64,000 bases of DNA from Rapana venosa (taxonomy: Eukaryota; Mollusca; Gastropoda; Neogastropoda; Muricidae): contig CM054154.1 of NCBI GenBank assembly GCA_028751875.1, positions 56,970,572 through 57,034,571 of the forward strand, in the 5' to 3' direction. Below are positions 1 through 9,316 of this stretch, piece by piece. How positions within the stretch are numbered: the stretch's first letter is position 1; each line of letters begins with the position of its first letter. The notes under the pieces were generated by a model. The model worked only from the letters and a program-made list of their open reading frames with translations. It made no database searches and was not told the DNA's origin. The translations under genes and the position numbers were made by a program.

Positions 1-83
1 CGCACACACAAGGGAATGTATATCCCGGTGTTGACATCATGCCGACTCAACACACATTAAAATAGGTTACTGGATGTACTTTT

Positions 84-242
84 TGTTGTGTTTGCTGTTG
101 TTTATGTAACTCATTAAAATAGACTTAGAGACATGGAGAAGATGCTGCTAACGATCTACCAGTGCAGTTCCTCAGTAGCCTCCCTTGTCATAGAGAATAC
201 CCCAAAGACAACAATGCCTAACTGTCTGATTGGTCAATAATG
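84..242 (-). repeat. 3' LTR of the Gypsy element (17 bp shortened)
   Basis: This matches 21,254-21,412 over 159 bp with no gap and, counted by eye, 9 mismatches. On the plus strand it begins TGTTGTG. The last 17 bp present in the other LTR are missing here because the RTE-A 3' end abuts at position 243. The outer flank 79-83 is CTTTT, matching the flank of the other LTR. Confidence 0.88.
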
Positions 243-289
243 TTTCTTCTTCCTTTTTTGTCATGTTTCTCCCAGGGGAGGTTTGACAT

Positions 290-1520
290 TGATGAGCCTT
301 CTCCATCTCTCTGTTTTGAGCTTCCTCCTTATTCATGCCCCTTTCTCTAAGATCATCTGCAATACAGACAGCCCAGGTTTTGCTAGGTCTTCCCTTTGGT
401 CTCTTTCCACTACTACTACGAAGTTCATTGCTCTTTTTATGATGTGGTGGTCTGCTTTCTGTTGAATGTGCCCAAACCAGCGCAGTCTATTTCTACTAGC
501 TACAGACTTCAGATCATCAACTTTGCACATTCTCCATAGTTCTTTATTTTTGATCCTGTCTTCCCATTTGATCTTTGTCATGTAGCGTAGTATTCGGTTT
601 TCACAGCTCTTCAACAAACGTTCGACGGTTTTTGTGAAAACCCATGTCTCAGGTCTAATGCAGGCCTTGTATATCAGACAACGTTTCTCCAGTGGGATTT
701 TCTGATTTCCGAGCAGACTTGCCAATTCTTTCCATTTCTTCCATGCACTCGCAATCCTGGTTCTGACAGCTAACTCAGATTTTGCTTTGCAGCTCATCAT
801 CTCTCCTAGGTAGCAGAATTCGTCTACCACTTCTATCTTCCCTTGTTCAAATTCTAGCTCCTTCTTTCCTGCATCGGTATTGTCTTCACCCTTCTTATTA
901 ATACAACTGGGGCAGACAAATACTCCATCCTCCTTCTTCAGACTTTTGAGCTTTGAGCATCTATTGTGACACCAATATTGACATTTGGAGCATTTGATCG
1001 AATTGTTCCCTACACCTTTGTGGCAGACACCTCACATTTATTTGCCTTGCTCTCTATGTGTTCTGTGATCTTTTCCAACTGTCATTGCTTTGGCCTTGTC
1101 AACATTCACCTTCATTCCTCTGCATTCTAATCTCTGTTTCCAATTGCCAAATCTTTGAGTAGCATCATCACTGTTCTCAGCTACCAGTACTAAGTCATCA
1201 GCATACAGCAGTTCCCAGATCTCTTCTGGCCTCTCCACTTCCCTGGATATTTCATTCATCACGAGGATAAAGAGCAGAGGGCTCAATGCGGATCCTTGGT
1301 GCACTCCTACTTTTATCTGAAAGCGTTCTGACGTCCCAATTATAGTTTTCACTTTTGATCTGGAGTTCTTGTACAAAGTCATAATCATTGAGATGGTGTG
1401 CTCCAGTACACCTTGTTTCCTCAAGGCCCATTGGATTGCCTTTCTGGGTACTCTATCAAAAGCTTTTTCCAGGTCAACAAAGATGTTCGTCAAGCTCTTT
1501 TTCTTTTCCATATACTTTTC
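290..1520 (-). pseudogene. RTE-A reverse transcriptase, catalytic part and C-terminus (broken)
   Basis: Minus-strand translation shows RT block FVDLEKAFDRVPR (about 1,450-1,490), VGVHQGSALSPLLF (about 1,270-1,310) and the catalytic LYADDLVL (about 1,185-1,205). After a frame change near 1,040 there is a zinc-finger-like stretch with CxxC pairs and a CHNRC motif (about 860-1,010). The C-terminal region follows, with WFGHIQQKADHHIIKRAMNF. The frame breaks again near 465. A second copy of this C-terminus at 21,515-21,870 ends in GRPSKTWAACIADDLRERG, which shows what is damaged here. The first half of this RT lies at 2,928-3,359. The enzyme would have copied the LINE RNA at its target site. This copy is inactive. 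Confidence 0.85.
1512..1520. repeat. 9 bp target-site duplication of RTE-B (left)
   Basis: ATACTTTTC here is repeated exactly at 2,919-2,927. Removing 1,521-2,927 restores a continuous RTE-A reading frame across the junction. Confidence 0.9.
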
Positions 1521-2918
1521 ATTCACAGAATTTTGTCAGAAGATTCACGACACCAAAGAATGGCCAGAAGAATGGACACAGTCCATTGTAATACCCCTAC
1601 CAAAGAAAGGAAACCTCAAGCAATGCCAGAACTACAGAACCATCAGTCTCATAAGCCATCCTAGCAAGATCATGCTGTGGGTAGTCCTCAACAGACTGAA
1701 AAACCAAGCGGAAAAACCCCTGGAAGAAGAACAAGCCGGCTTTAGACCAAATCGCAGCACAATGGAACAAATTTTCAATCTGAGAATTCTGATAGAGAAA
1801 CATCTCCAACACCAAAAAGACTTGTATCACAATTTCATAGACTTCAAAAAGGCCTTTGACAGGGTATGGCATGACGGCCTCTGGCAAGTACTCAGGTACT
1901 TCAACATTGACAACTGCCTCACTGAAGTGATCAAGGCACTGTACGAGAACGCAAGAAGTGCAGTTTTTATGAACAATCACATGGGCGAGTTCTTCAAGAC
2001 CACGGTTGGGGTCCGTCAGGGCTGCCTTCTCTCACCTGTACTCTTCAACCTCTTTCTCGAAAACATCATGACAGAGACACTACAAAACCACCACACTTCC
2101 ATCTCCATTGGTGGAAGACCCCTTTGCAACCTCAGATGGGCAGATGACATTGACCTCATCGGCGGCAGCAAACAAGAACTGCAAAACCTCACAGATCGAG
2201 CGAGCGCATATGGCGTGGAGGTCAGTACAGAGAAATCAAAGATCATGGTCAACAGCGCAAGTAATAAAGATGAATAGAGAAATACTGAAAGAGGTGAGCC
2301 AATTCAAATACTTAGGCTCCATCCTAACAAAAGATGGCACATCAAACAATGAAGTGAAAGCTCGCATTGCAACAGCAACATCTGCTGTAGCCAGACTCGA
2401 GAGGATCATCAGAAGCAACAACATCAGCTTCTGCAGCAAATACCACCTCTACAAATCCCTCATGATATCTATCCTCCTATATGGCTGTGAATCATGGAAT
2501 CTGTCAGCAGAGCTAGAGAGGAGAATCCAAGCATTCGTTAACAAGTGCCACAGAAGTCTCCTCAAAATATCATACAAAGAACACAAGACCAACAACTATG
2601 TGAAAGAAGAAATCAAAAAGCGTGTGGGCCCCCAAGAACCTCTGCTCTCCACCATAAAGAGATGAAAACTGATGTGGTTTGGTCACACCACAAGACACAA
2701 CACCTTAGCAAAAACCATCTTGCAGGGAACAGTCGAAGGCAAGAGAAGAAGAGGTCCCCAAAAGAAATCCTGGGTTGACAGCATCAAAGACTGGACTGCC
2801 CAACCCCTGCAACACCTACTAGCCACACAGGATCGTGAAGCATGGAAAAATATCTCTGTTGCGTCTTCTCTCATGTCCCACTTACATCCTTTGGGACATG
2901 GGACTGAGTGAGTGAGTG
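1521..2918 (+). mobile_element. RTE-like LINE (family RTE-B), 5'-truncated, inside RTE-A
   Basis: 1,398 bp bounded by the exact 9 bp duplication ATACTTTTC. It starts within the RT domain, is damaged by one frame change near 2,240 and a stop near 2,664, and ends in a short TGAG-type repeat tail (about 2,905-2,918). It lies in opposite orientation to its host. The same family occurs at 4,623, 8,199, 14,100, 41,630 and 59,290. Confidence 0.93.
1530..2910 (+). pseudogene. RTE-B reverse transcriptase, truncated and frameshifted
   Basis: RT motifs appear in order: LPKKGNLKQCQNYRTISLIS, EEQAGFRPNRST, FIDFKKAFDRVWH (about 1,835-1,875), VGVRQGCLLSPVLFN (about 2,005-2,050) and the catalytic box WADDIDLIGGS (about 2,138-2,170), where this family normally has FADDID. 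After a frame change near 2,240 the C-terminal region continues with YLGSILTKDG, LLYGCESW and a basic stretch near 2,740. An in-frame stop follows the residues STIKR near 2,664. There is no RNase H, as expected for the RTE group. The endonuclease part is missing because of 5' truncation. Confidence 0.88.
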
Positions 2919-2927
2919 ATACTTTTC
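2919..2927. repeat. 9 bp target-site duplication of RTE-B (right)
   Basis: ATACTTTTC matches 1,512-1,520 exactly. It follows the TGAG tail of the insertion directly. Confidence 0.9.
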
Positions 2928-3359
2928 CTGCAGTTGTTTCACAATAAATATTGCATTTATGGTTGATTTGCCAGCCTGGAATCCAAACTGTTTTTCATCA
3001 ATATTGCACAGGCTCTTCAGTCTTCTTTCCAATACTTTTTTCCAGATGTTCAAGCCATGTTCCAGAAGCCTGATTCCTCTGTATTTTCCACATACTAGTG
3101 CATCTCCTTTACCCTTGAAAATGGGAACAGTAATACTGTCTTCCCATTCTTTGGGCATTTGTTCTGTCTGCTGTATCTTCTGACATATTTTCGTAAGTTG
3201 TTTTACTCCTTCCTCTCCTGCTGCTTGTATCATTTCTGTCACTACTCCTGATGGCCCCGTGGCTTTTCTCTTTTTCATAGTTCGAATCGCTCTTCTGATT
3301 TCTTCTTCAATCACTTCTTGTACAGGTCCTTCAACTTTCTCCTTCCATCTCTTCAGAAT
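2928..3359 (-). pseudogene. RTE-A reverse transcriptase, N-terminal part
   Basis: Minus-strand translation reads ILKRWKEKVEG, then an acidic helix and MKKRKATGPSGV, a common linker just before LINE RT domains. Next comes MPKEWEDSITVPIFKGKGD, a YRGIRLL block and QFGFQAGKST, the RT fingers. It stops at the residues QLQEKY, exactly at the RTE-B insertion, and continues at 1,520. The reading frame is also continuous with Gypsy integrase upstream, so the two form one chance fused frame. The switch from integrase to RTE-A lies near codon 133 of that frame (about 3,359). Confidence 0.85.
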
Positions 3360-4200
3360 ATTTTGTTTGATGTGAGCATCTATCTGCTGAAATCTCTGTA
3401 GATTTGGTGTGACAGGAACATGGTGCGATGGCAAAGAAGGGACTTTTGTTCTCAGTTTTCTTCCCATCAGGAGCTCTGCTGAGCTCAGTCCATGCTGGAG
3501 GGGTGTTGCTCTATAGTTCAGAAGTGCAATGTAAGGATCTTCTGCCTTTTTCAACAAATTTTTCACAGTTTGCACCGCTCTTTCAGCTTCTCCATTTCCT
3601 TGAGGATGAAAAGGGCTACTTGTCAAATGTGTGAAACCATATTTCCCAGCAAAATTACTGAAGTCTAGTGAGCTGAACTGGGGACCATTGTCTGATACAA
3701 CAATTTCAGGAATGCCCTGTCTTCCAAAAATAGCTCTGCAATGATCAGTGACAGACAATGATCAGTGACAGATGTTGTTGTAGATGACAGAAAAGCAATA
3801 TCAATCCACCTTGAGAAGTAACCCACACAAGCAGATATTTGTGATTTCTGTACTCAAACAGATCCATCCCCACACGTTGCCATGGATAGCCAGTATTTTT
3901 CGTTGGTTTCAGTGGTTCAGGATGATGTATGCGTTCCTGCTCACAAACGCTACACTGAGTGACTTTCTCTTCCAGTTGTCTGGACAAACCTGGCCATCAC
4001 ACACTGTTTCTTGCTAGTGCCCTGCATTTCACAATGCCCTGGTGACCTTCATGAAGGCACTGCAACATTTCTTCCTGGAGGTCTGTTGGAACAACAATGC
4101 GACCCTGAAACAGCAGCAGCCCCTCCTGAATTGAAAGATCATTACGGACGTACCAGTACTGCTTCAACTGTGCATCTCGTGGTGCTGTCTCAGGCCATGA
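3360..4200 (-). pseudogene. Gypsy integrase (zinc-binding end and catalytic core), C-terminus lost
   Basis: Minus strand. HEGHQGIVKCR and, further on, CSVCEQER form an HHCC zinc site (about 4,060-3,925). GMDLFEYRNHKYLLVWV marks the first core aspartate (about 3,860-3,815). VSDNGPQFSS is the second aspartate block (about 3,680-3,700). HPQGNGEAERAVQTVK is the final glutamate block (about 3,560-3,610). It ends with NYRATPLQHGLSSAELLMGR, typical of Gypsy integrases. Frames are broken around 3,990 and around 3,740-3,775, where a 17 bp direct duplication occurs. The chromodomain or tail region expected beyond about 3,359 is replaced by RTE-A. Confidence 0.88.
3739..3772. repeat. 17 bp tandem duplication in integrase
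   Basis: CAATGATCAGTGACAGA occurs twice head to tail (3,739-3,755 and 3,756-3,772). Seventeen is not a multiple of three, so the duplication shifts the integrase frame. Confidence 0.85.
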
Positions 4201-4612
4201 GCAGAAATTTATAACATGACTGCAGACTTTATCTTTGAGTTGACTGATGCGAATTTTCTCTCTGAGTTGATCAGTAACAGAAAGACTCTCAACTAAGCAG
4301 CTGACTAACATGTTTGTCTCGACCTCCATCTGGTGACCCTGTTCAGCAGGAACACTCCCAGGAGCCCGAGACAGTGTGTCAGCTGTCACAGTGTTCTTTC
4401 CTGCTGTGTACTCTATCTCATAAGAAAAACGCATGATCCTCATCCTGAAGCGCTGGATTCTTGGAGTCAACTCATCCAGGTGTTTCTTCTTCAGTAAGGC
4501 AAGAAGAGGTTCGTGGTCTGTTTCTGTCATGAACTTCTTCAGACCAATCAAGAATTCTGCAAACTTCTCACAACACCACGTAACCGCCAAGGCTTCTTTT
4601 TTCAACTTGGGC

Positions 4613-4622
4613 ATATCGTTGC
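4613..4622. repeat. 10 bp target-site duplication around the RTE-B tail
   Basis: ATATCGTTGC here equals 4,760-4,769. Removing the insertion and one copy rejoins the two halves of RNase H. Confidence 0.9.
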
Positions 4623-4759
4623 AGAGAATGGACCAGGATGAATGACTCGGCACTACTGCGCAGAGCCGAGGACCGAGATGGATGGAGGAGGCTTACCATG
4701 GCATCGTCTTTCGTGTCTCCCCCACGACCGCCAAGGTCACGAGACTGATGATGATGATG
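4623..4759 (+). mobile_element. RTE-B 3' end, extremely 5'-truncated (137 bp)
   Basis: This matches the last part of the RTE-B copy at 8,199-8,335 (reverse orientation there), including the codons for the end of the RT protein and the GAT-repeat tail. It is bounded by an exact 10 bp duplication, 4,613-4,622 and 4,760-4,769. It is one of the shortest recognisable LINE insertions in the window. Confidence 0.9.
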
Positions 4760-4980
4760 ATATCGTTGCTCAGAAGTCAGCGATCTTGATGCATAGCAAA
4801 CTGGCTTCCAGTCCTGACCTTCTTTTTGAAGTAGCACTCCTCCCAGTCCATAAGATGATGCATCTACAGACACTTTGATCTCTTTCTCCGGACCATAGTG
4901 TTCCAACACTGGAGTCATGCTCAGTTGTGTTTTGAGCTTTTGAAAGGCCTCTTCTTGTTGCTGGCTTCACGTCCATTCAT

Positions 4981-5942
4981 TCTCATGTTTGAGAAAATCT
5001 TGCAGGGATTTTGTCTTATCTGCAAGACTTGGGATAAATTTCCCTATATGGTTGACCATGCCAAGGAATCTTCTAAGCTCTGATATTTTCTGGTCTTGGA
5101 AAATTGCTGATTGCCTCTACTTTGCTGGGATCCACTCTGATACCATCCGGTGAAATGATGTGACCCAGAAATTTCACGTGCCAGTTGAAAAGACACATTT
5201 CTCATTTAAGGTGATGTTTGCCTCTTGCATTCTCTCCAAAACAGCTTGCAGTCTCTCATCATGTTCCTTCTGATTTTTACCACTGACAAGAACATCATCA
5301 ATGTCGGCAATCACTCCTGGAATTCCTGTTAGTATGTGGGTCATTTCTCTGTGGAAAATTTCTGGCCCAGAGTTGATCCCAAATGGAAGTCTTTTGTAAC
5401 AGAATCTTCCAAATGGTGTTATAAATGTTGTCAACTCATGCGACTCTTCATCAAGTGGAATTTGATGGAACCCATTGTTGCAATCAAGTTTGGAGAACAC
5501 CTTTGCTTCTGATAGCTCAGCAAGGAGCTGGTCAGTAGTAGGAAGGGGAACATTCTCACGTCGAACATTCTCATTAAGTTTGGTGAGATCGATGCAGTCT
5601 CACTTTCCCATTTACTTTTGGCACCACAACTATTGGGGCACACCAGTCAGTTGGAGTTGTAACAGGTCTAATGATATCTTGCTCCTGCAGGTGAATTAAT
5701 TCTTCCTGTACTTCTTTCTTCATGGGGAGTGGTAGACGTCTGGGTGCAGCAATGGAAAATGGTTGTGCATTTTCTTTCAGTCTGATTTTGTAGACAGTCT
5801 TCATTTTCCCAGTTCTTGAAATAACTGTGGAAATGTTGATGCTGGACTTCCTGATTGCTAGCTGTGTCGAATTCACTCTTTCCATCAGGTGGAGTGCTGC
5901 TATGGCTGGTCTGCCAAGTAGTGGTTCATGAAGGTTTTCCAC
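4981..5942 (-). pseudogene. Gypsy reverse transcriptase (frameshifted)
   Basis: Minus-strand blocks in order: LGRPAIAALHL (about 5,915), VYKIRLKENAQPFSI and APRRLPLPMKKEVQEELIHL, then PTDWCAPIVVVPKVNGKVRL (about 5,600-5,660). After a frame change come FSKLDCNNGFHQIPLDEES (about 5,440-5,500), TPFGRFCYKRLPFGINSGPE, and the catalytic box IADIDDVLVSG (about 5,275-5,310), where most Gypsy RTs have YVDD or YIDD. The remainder to 4,981 is the poorly preserved thumb and connection. At least two frame changes are present, near 5,580 and in 4,980-5,170. The sequence between residues resembles the lineages with tRNA-Leu primer sites, but clade assignment needs a tree. Confidence 0.9.
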
Positions 5943-5984
5943 TATGTACAGGTCCTGTACTGTCTCCTTTTTTCAGTCATGAGA

Positions 5985-6209
5985 GTGGCAGTATACTTTC
6001 CCACTGCCTTGATTTCTGTCTTCCCTGGACCTAACAACTTCTTGTTGGTCTTCTGTAGTACAGGAGAATTCTTCTTGAAAAATCGTCGTGGAACAACAGA
6101 GACATCTGCCCCTGTATCCACTCAAAATCTGACTGATTTTCCATTGATCAGTACTGTTGCATGCCAAAGATCTTTTGTTACTGCATTGACACATTCTTTG
6201 TCTGCACCT
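5985..6209 (-). pseudogene. Gypsy aspartic protease (one internal stop)
   Basis: Minus-strand translation contains the active-site signature VDTGADVSVVP (about 6,085-6,120), preceded by a beta-strand-like HATVLINGKSVRF. A TGA stop sits directly before VDTGA. About 30 residues after the signature the text reads KKLLGPGKTEIKAVGKYTA, consistent with the flap-to-core part of retroviral-type proteases. The N-terminal side is cut at about 6,210 by the 3' end of the L2-like insertion, which separates protease from gag by 14 kb. Protease matures Gag-Pol in active relatives. Confidence 0.82.
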
Positions 6210-6212
6210 TAA

Positions 6213-6886
6213 TAATAAATGGAACTTATATAGTGCTATATCTTGCAAAGACAAATCAAAGCGCATGCATTCAACCTAATCTTACACAGTCATGCAATCA
6301 ATGATAAATAATCAATAGTTTAAACAGATATTTACAAACATGGTGCGCTGCAGACAAAATCTATGAAGTAAAATTTCAATAGTCAATGTTTTTCAAAAGC
6401 ACACACACACTCACACAGGTCGTATACTTTAGTAGGGTGATAGGACATGGGTTAGTGAAGGTGGGATAGCTCTGATATGAAACAGGAGGGGGAAATCTTA
6501 GGTTTGAAATAAATGTCTTGAGGCTGGATTTAAGTGTCATAACAAGGTTTCTGGCGAAGAGAGAGAGGGAGCTCATTCCAGGTCGATAGACCCGAAATAG
6601 AGAAAGAGCGGCGGCCAACAGTGGATTGGTTGAATCTAGGTATTTGTAGGCACAAGGTATCTGCAGCAGAGCGGAGGGAACGTGAAGGAGTGTAGAGGTT
6701 AAGACATTCACAGAGGTAGGAGGGTGCAGTTTTGTGGAGACATTTGCAACAGAGGGTACTAATCTTATAATTTACTCTTTGTGGCACTGGCAGCCAGTGG
6801 AGAGATCGCAAGAGAGGGGTAATGTTCTCAGATTTTTTCTTTCTGAGAACTAGTTGAGCTGCGGAGTTTTGTATACATTGAAGGGA
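6213..6886 (-). pseudogene. L2-like RT C-terminal region and 3' end
   Basis: The minus strand reads CIQNSAAQLVLRKKKSENIT, PLLRSLHWLPVPQRVNYKI, APSYLCECLNLYTPSRSLRS and WNELPLSLRQKPCYDT. This HWLPV..RI..K / P.YL / WN.LP pattern is the usual C-terminal end of L2/CR1-group RT proteins. The 3' untranslated part shares its last 40 bp, ending in an ATT-rich tail, with the copies ending at 10,556 and 19,186. The upstream part of the same protein is at 8,065-8,198. Confidence 0.85.
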
Positions 6887-8064
6887 CAATTTGACAATTA
6901 TTTATTTGTGATAAGCTTTACACCCATTCACAAGGGGACAGAGGGATGGGGACTGGGCACAGCACACATAAAGTGAAAAAAAAGTCAACAACAGCCCAAA
7001 TAAACAACATGGCATGGAAATCCACAACATGGGTTTGTAATAATTGAATAGTATGAAAAAATATACCTGCGATACAAACTATCATCAATTCAATTGCTCA
7101 TGTTTCATGCTTATCCTAGACAACAGGGTCTCTCATGAAACAACTCACTCTGTCATCAGTCATTACAGGAGTAACTAGGACACATCTCTACAAATTGTTC
7201 TCGTCAGTCTGGCCAGTTGTTGTCATTTCTTTTAGATCACTTCTGAGATTGTCTATGTTATTTCTAAACTGGTCATGGAACTTTTTTAAGCTGTTCATAA
7301 TATCCCTGGTCATAATTTCTGATCTCTCACACATCAACCCTACCAGACATTCACCTGAATATTCTGTCACACATTCAGAACCATACACACTCACATCTTC
7401 CTCCCTGTCCATTTTTCTCTCTCACACACCTCTTCCACACGTCTTCACTCATTTCATGGCTATCTCATTCTTTCGCTCCATTCCCGACTTCACCACACAA
7501 CTGATCACTTTCAATATTGTCAAAGTTGACTGTCACTGTCTGTCTGTCTATGTCATGTTGTGTCAAGTCAATCTGCTGATTATCATAACAGCCACTTGAA
7601 GATGGAGGGCAGGAATCATACATAAACACATCAGTGGGAGCGTCACTCTATGCACGGTTTGCAGCATACACTTGACTGGGAGGGGTGGGTAAAAATAAAT
7701 CAGAGGGAGACGGAACCTGTTCCTTCACTTTTTCATCACGGTTTGCTCTGTGTGCTTCTGCTCATTTTCTGTCACAGGATACCTGGCTAAAACATTTTTT
7801 GCGGTATGACCTTTGACCTCAGGTGACAGGGAAATGGCTGTCAGCTTTGCTTGTAAATCTTAGAAAAACAACAGTCTGGTCACCTCTGCCGTCCACTTTG
7901 AAGGAAGACAGTGTCTGCTCTTGAAATGCAGTGTTCAGCATACACTCCAACATCGATGGGAGTCCTGTGACTGGCATTTTGATGCACAAAAAGGAGAAAA
8001 CAACATTTTACACACAGCTCACACAAAAGCATCTTGCTGGCAGCCAAGCAAGGGAAGCCACTCC
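6887..8064 (-). mobile_element. ORF1-only non-autonomous LINE-like element, copy B (1,178 bp)
   Basis: It is bounded by a 14 bp duplication with one mismatch (6,873-6,886 ATACATTGAAGGGA; 8,065-8,078 ATACGTTGAAGGGA), which lies in L2-like RT codons that rejoin without it. On the minus strand it starts with the same CCCTTGCTTGGCT leader as copies at 37,928 and 52,993 and ends in TTGTCA-type repeats. It encodes one ORF1-like frame (about 7,960-7,188) with several stops and no endonuclease or RT. It is the most diverged of the three copies, so probably the oldest. Confidence 0.85.
7188..7962 (-). pseudogene. ORF1-like protein of the ORF1-only element, copy B
   Basis: The frame starts MPVTGLPSMLECMLNTAFQE, continues with a hydrophobic strand TVVFLRFTSK, and meets a TGA near 7,805. 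In the same frame it then gives SYRKKCFSQVSCDRK (a basic block), a stop, AEAHRANRDEK and PSPSDLFLPTPP. A final part (7,412-7,188) opens with MDREEDVSVYGSE and is rich in charged residues, consistent with a coiled coil. The basic block resembles a KSPSQ..RD..R motif common in invertebrate ORF1-type proteins, from recollection. The function of such proteins is RNA binding in the LINE particle. No polymerase follows. Confidence 0.65.
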
Positions 8065-8198
8065 ATACGTTGAAGGGAGTGGATAGATGATGCTGGCAGA
8101 CCAGACAAAAGAGAATTGCAATAGTCCAGACGTGAAAGAATGAGAGAAGTGAAAAGTTTGGTTGTTGCATCGGTAGACAGGTACTTTCGAATTGCACT
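8065..8198 (-). pseudogene. L2-like RT fragment between two insertions
   Basis: Minus strand SAIRKYLSTDATTKLFTSL followed by ILSRLDYCNSLLSGLPASSI, then HSLQR, the end of the RT palm/thumb region in this family. The next codons are at 6,886. On the upstream side the frame continues at 12,014. The end 8,189-8,198 (GAATTGCACT) is the duplication flanking the RTE-B copy. Confidence 0.87.
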
Positions 8199-8215
8199 CA
8201 TCATCATCATCAGTC

Positions 8216-9316
8216 TCATGACCTTGGCGGTCGTGGAGGAGACACGAAAGACGATGCCGTGGTAAGCCTCCTCCATCCATCTCGGTCCTCGGCTCTGCGC
8301 AGTAATGCCGAGTCATTCATCCTGGTCCATTCTCTGATGTTGTCCATCCATGACTTGTTCTGTCTTCCCCTCTTTCTGCTACCTTCGAGTGTTCCCTGCA
8401 GTACTGTTTTTGGCAGAGTGTTGTGGCGGGTGACATGGCCGAACCATGTCAGCTTTTTCTTCTTGACGATGGTGAGAAGGGGTTCCTGTGGACCTGCCAG
8501 CCGTGTTATTTGACTCTTGACAAATTCATTGGTCTTTCGTTCTCTCCAGGATATGCCCAGCAGTTTTCTATGGCATTTTGCTTCAAATGACTGGATTCGC
8601 TTTGCTGTTTCAGCAGTCAATGTCCAGGTTTCACTTCCGTCCAGCAGGATAGTCTGAATTAGGGCTTTGTAGAGCTTTAGTTTGATTAGGAAACTGGTCT
8701 CTTTACTTTTCCATATGGTGGTGAGTTTTGTCATGGAAGATGTTGCTATGGCTAGTCTGACTTTGATTTCTGTCGTCGATCGCCCGTCCTTTGTGAGTGT
8801 AGCGCCAAGGTATTTAAAAGCATCTACCTCCTCCAGTTGCTAGCCGTTCATGTAAATTTTAGCAGTGGCGTTGCTCGTGCTGTTCACAAGTACTTTAATT
8901 TTCTTCGAGCTCACCTCCATCCCATATGCTCCAGCTCTGTTCTCAAGTCTGGTCGTAAGATCTTGCAGCTCTGTGTTACTTCCGCCTATGAGGTCAATGT
9001 CATCGGCAAACCGCAAGTTGTTGAGGGGTCTGTCGCCAATGGAGATGGTAGAGTGGAAGTCATGGAGGGTCTCTCTCATAATGTTTTCCAAGAACAGATT
9101 AAACAGGACTGGAGATAACAGGCATCCTTGTCGGACCCCAACTGTGCTTTTGAAGTAGTCTCCGACCTGATTGTTCAGAAGGACTGCACTGCTTGGGGTG
9201 TTGTATAGTGCTTGAATGGTTTGCACTAGTCCTTCTTCAATGCCAAACATTCTGAGGATCTGCCACAGGCCTTCGTGCCATACTCTGTCGAAAGCCTTCT
9301 TGAAGTTGATGAAGTT
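8216..9316 (-). pseudogene. RTE-B reverse transcriptase, C-terminal half
   Basis: Minus-strand translation resumes after the L2-like insertion with NFINFKKAFDRVWHEGLWQI, then VGVRQGCLLSPVLFN and the catalytic LRFADDIDLIGGS (about 8,985-9,020). The part from 8,734 to 8,216 reads ALIQTILLDGSETWTLTA, WFGHVTRHNTLPKTVLQGTL and a basic GRQNKSWMDNIREWT box, ending RRAEDRDGWRRLTTASS. A frame break lies between 8,840 and 8,734. The basic box followed by W.DNI..W is shared by RTE/BovB proteins, from recollection, and supports the RTE-like label. Confidence 0.88.

Larger units (their letters stand above)
243..3359 (-). mobile_element. RTE-like LINE (family RTE-A) inside the Gypsy element
   Basis: On the minus strand, RT coding begins at about 3,359, directly after Gypsy integrase codons. 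It runs to 2,928, is interrupted by an RTE-B insertion (1,521-2,918), and resumes at 1,520 to about 290. A short 3' end abuts the Gypsy LTR at 243. The endonuclease domain is absent, so the copy is 5'-truncated. No duplication of Gypsy sequence is seen at its two ends. Instead the integrase C-terminus, everything after it and 17 bp of LTR are missing, so insertion was accompanied or followed by a deletion. Placement in the RTE group is inferred from the lack of RNase H and from protein resemblance. Confidence 0.82.
4201..4980 (-). pseudogene. Gypsy RNase H domain, split by a 137 bp insertion
   Basis: The N-terminal part (about 4,920-4,770) reads IKVSVDASSYGLGGVLLQ, the first RNase H aspartate block, then PVCYASRSLTSEQRY. 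It is cut by an RTE-B tail (4,623-4,759) and resumes with KEALAVTWCCEKFAEFLIG and MTETDHEPLLALL. It ends with YTAGKNTVTADTLSRAPG, the usual end of Gypsy RNase H. One extra A in an A-run just after the insertion (near 4,600) shifts the frame. The spacer to integrase follows (about 4,350-4,200). The domain would degrade the RNA strand during reverse transcription. Confidence 0.87.

Noticed and set aside
1369..1530. N-terminal extension of the plus-strand RT frame beginning at 1,369
   Set aside because: Positions before 1,521 are the antisense of the RTE-A polymerase. The frame is open there by chance.
2871..3758. A single 295-codon integrase-RT fusion protein
   Set aside because: It is a chance joining of Gypsy integrase and RTE-A RT at an insertion point (about 3,359), followed by RTE-B tail codons. 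It is not a new enzyme.
7880..8197. A 105-codon minus frame at the border of the ORF1-only element
   Set aside because: It crosses the junction between the L2-like RT and the ORF1-only leader. The real frames on each side differ.
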